A DNA stretch of 7,732 bases from DATNIC01 sp035604635. GTDB taxonomy: Bacteria; Vulcanimicrobiota; Vulcanimicrobiia; Vulcanimicrobiales; Vulcanimicrobiaceae. The notes under the pieces are model-generated. The model saw only the letters and a list, made by a program, of their open reading frames with translations. It was not told the DNA's origin and did no database searches. This document shows positions 5,859-7,732 of this stretch, one piece after another; position 1 is the stretch's first letter, and each line of letters opens with the position of its first letter. Made by a program: the position numbers and the translations under genes. The stretch lies in assembly GCA_035604635.1 (NCBI GenBank), contig DATNIC010000060.1, forward strand, positions 1 through 7,732, read 5' to 3'.

Positions 5859-7004
5859 TTGGGCGCTCCTACTCTTCCCAGCCGCGTCTCCACTTATAGT
5901 CCGAACACGTTCAAGCTCGGCTTGTTCGGGAGCAATTGCTCGTCAGGGCGAGCCGCGACGCGAGTCCCGGAGCGCTGGTCCGGAAGCTGGGCCGACAACC
6001 TGCGCATGGCGCAGATGGCCGATGGTGCCGGGATCGATTTCCTCCTGCCGATCGGCCGTTGGAAAGGCTACGGCGGCGAGACGGATTTCGAAGGCGAGAC
6101 GCTGGAGACCACGGCGTGGGCGTGCGGGCTGCTCGCGAAGACGAAACGGATCACGGTGTTCTCAACCGTCCATGCGCCGCTCGTCCATCCCGTCTACGCT
6201 GCAAAGCAGTTCGTGACGGCCGATTACATCGGCGAAGGTCGCTTCGGCCTCAACGTCGTCTGCGGCTGGAACGAAGACGAGTTCAACATGTTCGGCGTCA
6301 CCGAGCAGCGGGAGCACGACGTTCGTTATGAATACGGAGCCGAGTGGCTGCAAGCGATTTACCGGATGTGGGAAGAGCACGACGATTTCGACGTCGACGG
6401 CGAGTTCTTTCACCTCAAAGGGATACACGCCGAGCCGAAGCCGTACGGCGGGACGAAGCCGCTCGTCATGAACGCCGGCTCGTCCGTCGCCGGGCGCCAG
6501 TTCGGGACAAAGTACGCAGACGTGCTGTTCCGCCATTGCCGCACGCTCGAGGCCGGTGCCGCCGACGTGCGCGAAACGACGGCGGAAGCGCGCAGCTTCG
6601 GCCGCGAGGTCGGCGTCTACACGCCGGGCTACGTCATTTGCCGCCCGACCCAAAGAGAAGCCGACGATTATTTGCACTATGTCGTCGACGAAAATGGCGA
6701 TTGGGGGGCGATCGACTATCATCTTGCAATGGCGATGCGTAATAACCACTCGTTGCGCAACGCCTCACCGGAGCAGATTCAGGCCGTCCGTCGCGGCTAC
6801 GCCGCCGGGCACGGTGGCTACGGGATGGTCGGCGATCCCGATTTCATCGCGAGCGAGATGGCGAAGATGAGCGCCGCCGGCTTCTCCGGATTCGCCTTCT
6901 CGTTCGTCAATTACAACGACGAGTTCCCGTTCTTTCGTGATGCAGTGCTGCCGCGACTCGAGCGGCTGGGATTGAGAGAGAAGCATGCGACCCTCGCGCT
7001 CTAA
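5859..7004 (+). CDS. Luciferase-like (LLM) flavin-dependent monooxygenase
   Basis: This 381-residue protein is of the bacterial luciferase-like TIM-barrel family, which uses reduced flavin (FMNH2, in some members F420) and O2 to hydroxylate or cleave small substrates. It most resembles the branch containing RutA (pyrimidine ring opening), SfnG (dimethylsulfone) and alkanesulfonate monooxygenases. Visible elements are FKLGLFGSN at 18-26 (first strand), a helix to GIDFLLPIGRWKGYGG (58-73), VHAPLVHPVYAAKQ (104-117), GRFGLNVVCGWNEDEF (127-142), HDVRYEYGAEWL (153-164) and NAGSSVAGRQFGTKYADVLF (205-224), which would bind the flavin phosphate. Length is usual. The start is uncertain: TTG 5859 has GAAGAG nine bases upstream and gives a short N-terminal tail, with no better ATG before the conserved first strand. 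It overlaps the next gene by 20 nt, so enzyme and binding protein are likely co-translated. A flavin reductase is not in the window. Substrate is unknown. Confidence 0.85.
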   Translation: MGAPTLPSRVSTYSPNTFKLGLFGSNCSSGRAATRVPERWSGSWADNLRMAQMADGAGIDFLLPIGRWKGYGGETDFEGETLETTAWACGLLAKTKRITVFSTVHAPLVHPVYAAKQFVTADYIGEGRFGLNVVCGWNEDEFNMFGVTEQREHDVRYEYGAEWLQAIYRMWEEHDDFDVDGEFFHLKGIHAEPKPYGGTKPLVMNAGSSVAGRQFGTKYADVLFRHCRTLEAGAADVRETTAEARSFGREVGVYTPGYVICRPTQREADDYLHYVVDENGDWGAIDYHLAMAMRNNHSLRNASPEQIQAVRRGYAAGHGGYGMVGDPDFIASEMAKMSAAGFSGFAFSFVNYNDEFPFFRDAVLPRLERLGLREKHATLAL

Positions 7005-7732
7005 GTTTCTCAGTATGGCCGCGGCCGCGACTGCGAGCGCCGTGCCGTCGATCGCGCTGGGCGCCGAACGGGTCCGCATCGGGACGGCGAATCTCGTCAG
7101 CGACGCACCGCTCTTCATCGCCGACAAGCTCGGTTATTTCAAAGAACAGAACATCGACGTCGAATTCATCAACCTCGAGTCCGGGGCGAAGATGATCGCG
7201 CCGATGGGGACCGGCGAGATCGACGGCGGTGCGGGCGGTCCGTCTGCCGCGCTTTACAATGCCGCGGAACGGCAGATCAACATCAAAGCCGTCGCCGACA
7301 AGGGGCGCTTGGCGCCGGGCTACGGCTACAATCCGATCATGGTTCGCAAGGATCTGTGGGACTCGGGTAAGGTGCGCTCGCTGAAGGATCTCAAAGGACT
7401 CACCGTCGCCGACGCGGCGTTCGGTGCCGCCGCCGACAGCACGATCAATGAAGCGCTCAAGAAGGGCGGCCTCGCGTGGGGCGATGTGAAGATTCAAATC
7501 CTTCCGTTTCCCGATATGGCTGCCGGCTTTGCGAATCATTCGATCGACGCGGGCTGCGTCTCCGAGCCGTTCGCGGCCGCGATGATCAAAAAGGATCTCG
7601 CCGTCAAGCTCGCGCCTTCGGATACCGTGTATCCGAACCAGCAGATAGCCGTGCTGCTCTATGGAGGCAAGTTCATCGAGGAGCGTCCCGAAGTCGGCCG
7701 CCGCTTCATGGTTGCGTACCTGCGCGGGATTC
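6985..7732 (+). CDS. ABC-transporter substrate-binding protein, NMT1/SsuA type (partial, runs off the right edge)
   Basis: The frame opens at ATG 6985, inside the last 20 nt of the monooxygenase gene, and is open for 249 codons to the window end. Residues 1-26 are a signal peptide (RSKFL start, Ala-rich core, cleavage near A-L-G-A before E28). The first lobe follows the NMT1/SsuA pattern: RVRIGTANLVSDAPLFIADKLGYF (29-52), the EFINLESGAKMIAPMGTGEIDGG segment (60-82), then KDLKGLTVADAAFG (134-147), where the second lobe begins, and a DAGCVSEPF element (188-196). Such proteins capture nitrate, sulfonates, taurine, pyrimidines or similar solutes for an ABC importer. The signal resembles a Tat motif but has Arg-Ser where Arg-Arg is required, so Sec export is more likely. 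Permease and ATPase genes are expected to the right of the window. Tight overlap with the monooxygenase implies a shared substrate. Confidence 0.88.
   Translation, partial: MRPSRSKFLSMAAAATASAVPSIALGAERVRIGTANLVSDAPLFIADKLGYFKEQNIDVEFINLESGAKMIAPMGTGEIDGGAGGPSAALYNAAERQINIKAVADKGRLAPGYGYNPIMVRKDLWDSGKVRSLKDLKGLTVADAAFGAAADSTINEALKKGGLAWGDVKIQILPFPDMAAGFANHSIDAGCVSEPFAAAMIKKDLAVKLAPSDTVYPNQQIAVLLYGGKFIEERPEVGRRFMVAYLRGI

Noticed and set aside
6985..7062. Twin-arginine signal on the substrate-binding protein
   Set aside because: The motif reads R-S-K-F-L, lacking the second Arg, unlike the true RR motif of the oxidase; Sec export is the safer call.
6907..7539. Minus-strand open frame (210 codons) opposite the substrate-binding protein
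   Set aside because: It overlaps the monooxygenase end and most of the binding-protein fragment antisense, and has no recognisable domain or ribosome binding site.

Overview
The window is high-GC bacterial DNA packed with protein genes. It shows no tRNA, rRNA, CRISPR array, transposase or phage gene. Tat- and Sec-type signal peptides, a lipobox lipoprotein and frequent GTG/TTG starts indicate a free-living bacterium with an exported proteome. The compact FMN/ABC-binding-protein gene style and a Gly/Ala-rich exported coiled-coil protein recall poorly cultured high-GC phyla such as Eremiobacterota (WPS-2). That placement is a low-confidence impression, because no marker gene is present.

Layout. 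(1) 1-218 is the end of a plus-strand gene, probably an ABC-transporter substrate-binding protein. (2) 293-1498 (+) encodes a Tat-exported FMN-dependent alpha-hydroxy-acid oxidase closest to L-lactate oxidase, preceded by a hairpin that would mask its ribosome binding site. (3) 1514-2509 and 2512-3204 (minus) form a two-gene operon: an RraA / 4-hydroxy-4-methyl-2-oxoglutarate aldolase-like protein first, then a cysteine-synthase-type PLP enzyme starting 2 nt after the aldolase stop. (4) Divergent from it, 3256-4572 (+) encodes malonyl-CoA decarboxylase; only 51 nt separate the two starts. (5) 4693-5115 and 5119-5481 (+) encode an exported coiled-coil protein and a small lipoprotein with a DUF3887-like domain, 3 nt apart. 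(6) 5555-5830 (+) encodes a 91-residue protein of unknown function. (7) 5859-7004 and 6985-7732 (+) overlap by 20 nt and encode a luciferase-like (LLM) flavin-dependent monooxygenase and an NMT1/SsuA-type ABC substrate-binding protein that runs off the window.

How the genes may work together. The clearest functional pair is the LLM monooxygenase with its overlapping substrate-binding protein. Such pairs usually import a small organic molecule (often an organosulfur or heterocyclic compound) and oxidise it; the actual substrate cannot be read from the sequence. The central genes deal with small carbon acids (hydroxy acids, pyruvate-type aldol products, malonyl-CoA) and with cysteine or a related amino acid. 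The window reads as an accessory catabolic and nutrient-scavenging region. No defence system or clearly unprecedented machinery is visible. The most distinctive points are the exported lactate-oxidase relative with altered active-site positions, its RBS-masking hairpin, and the aldolase/cysteine-synthase operon.
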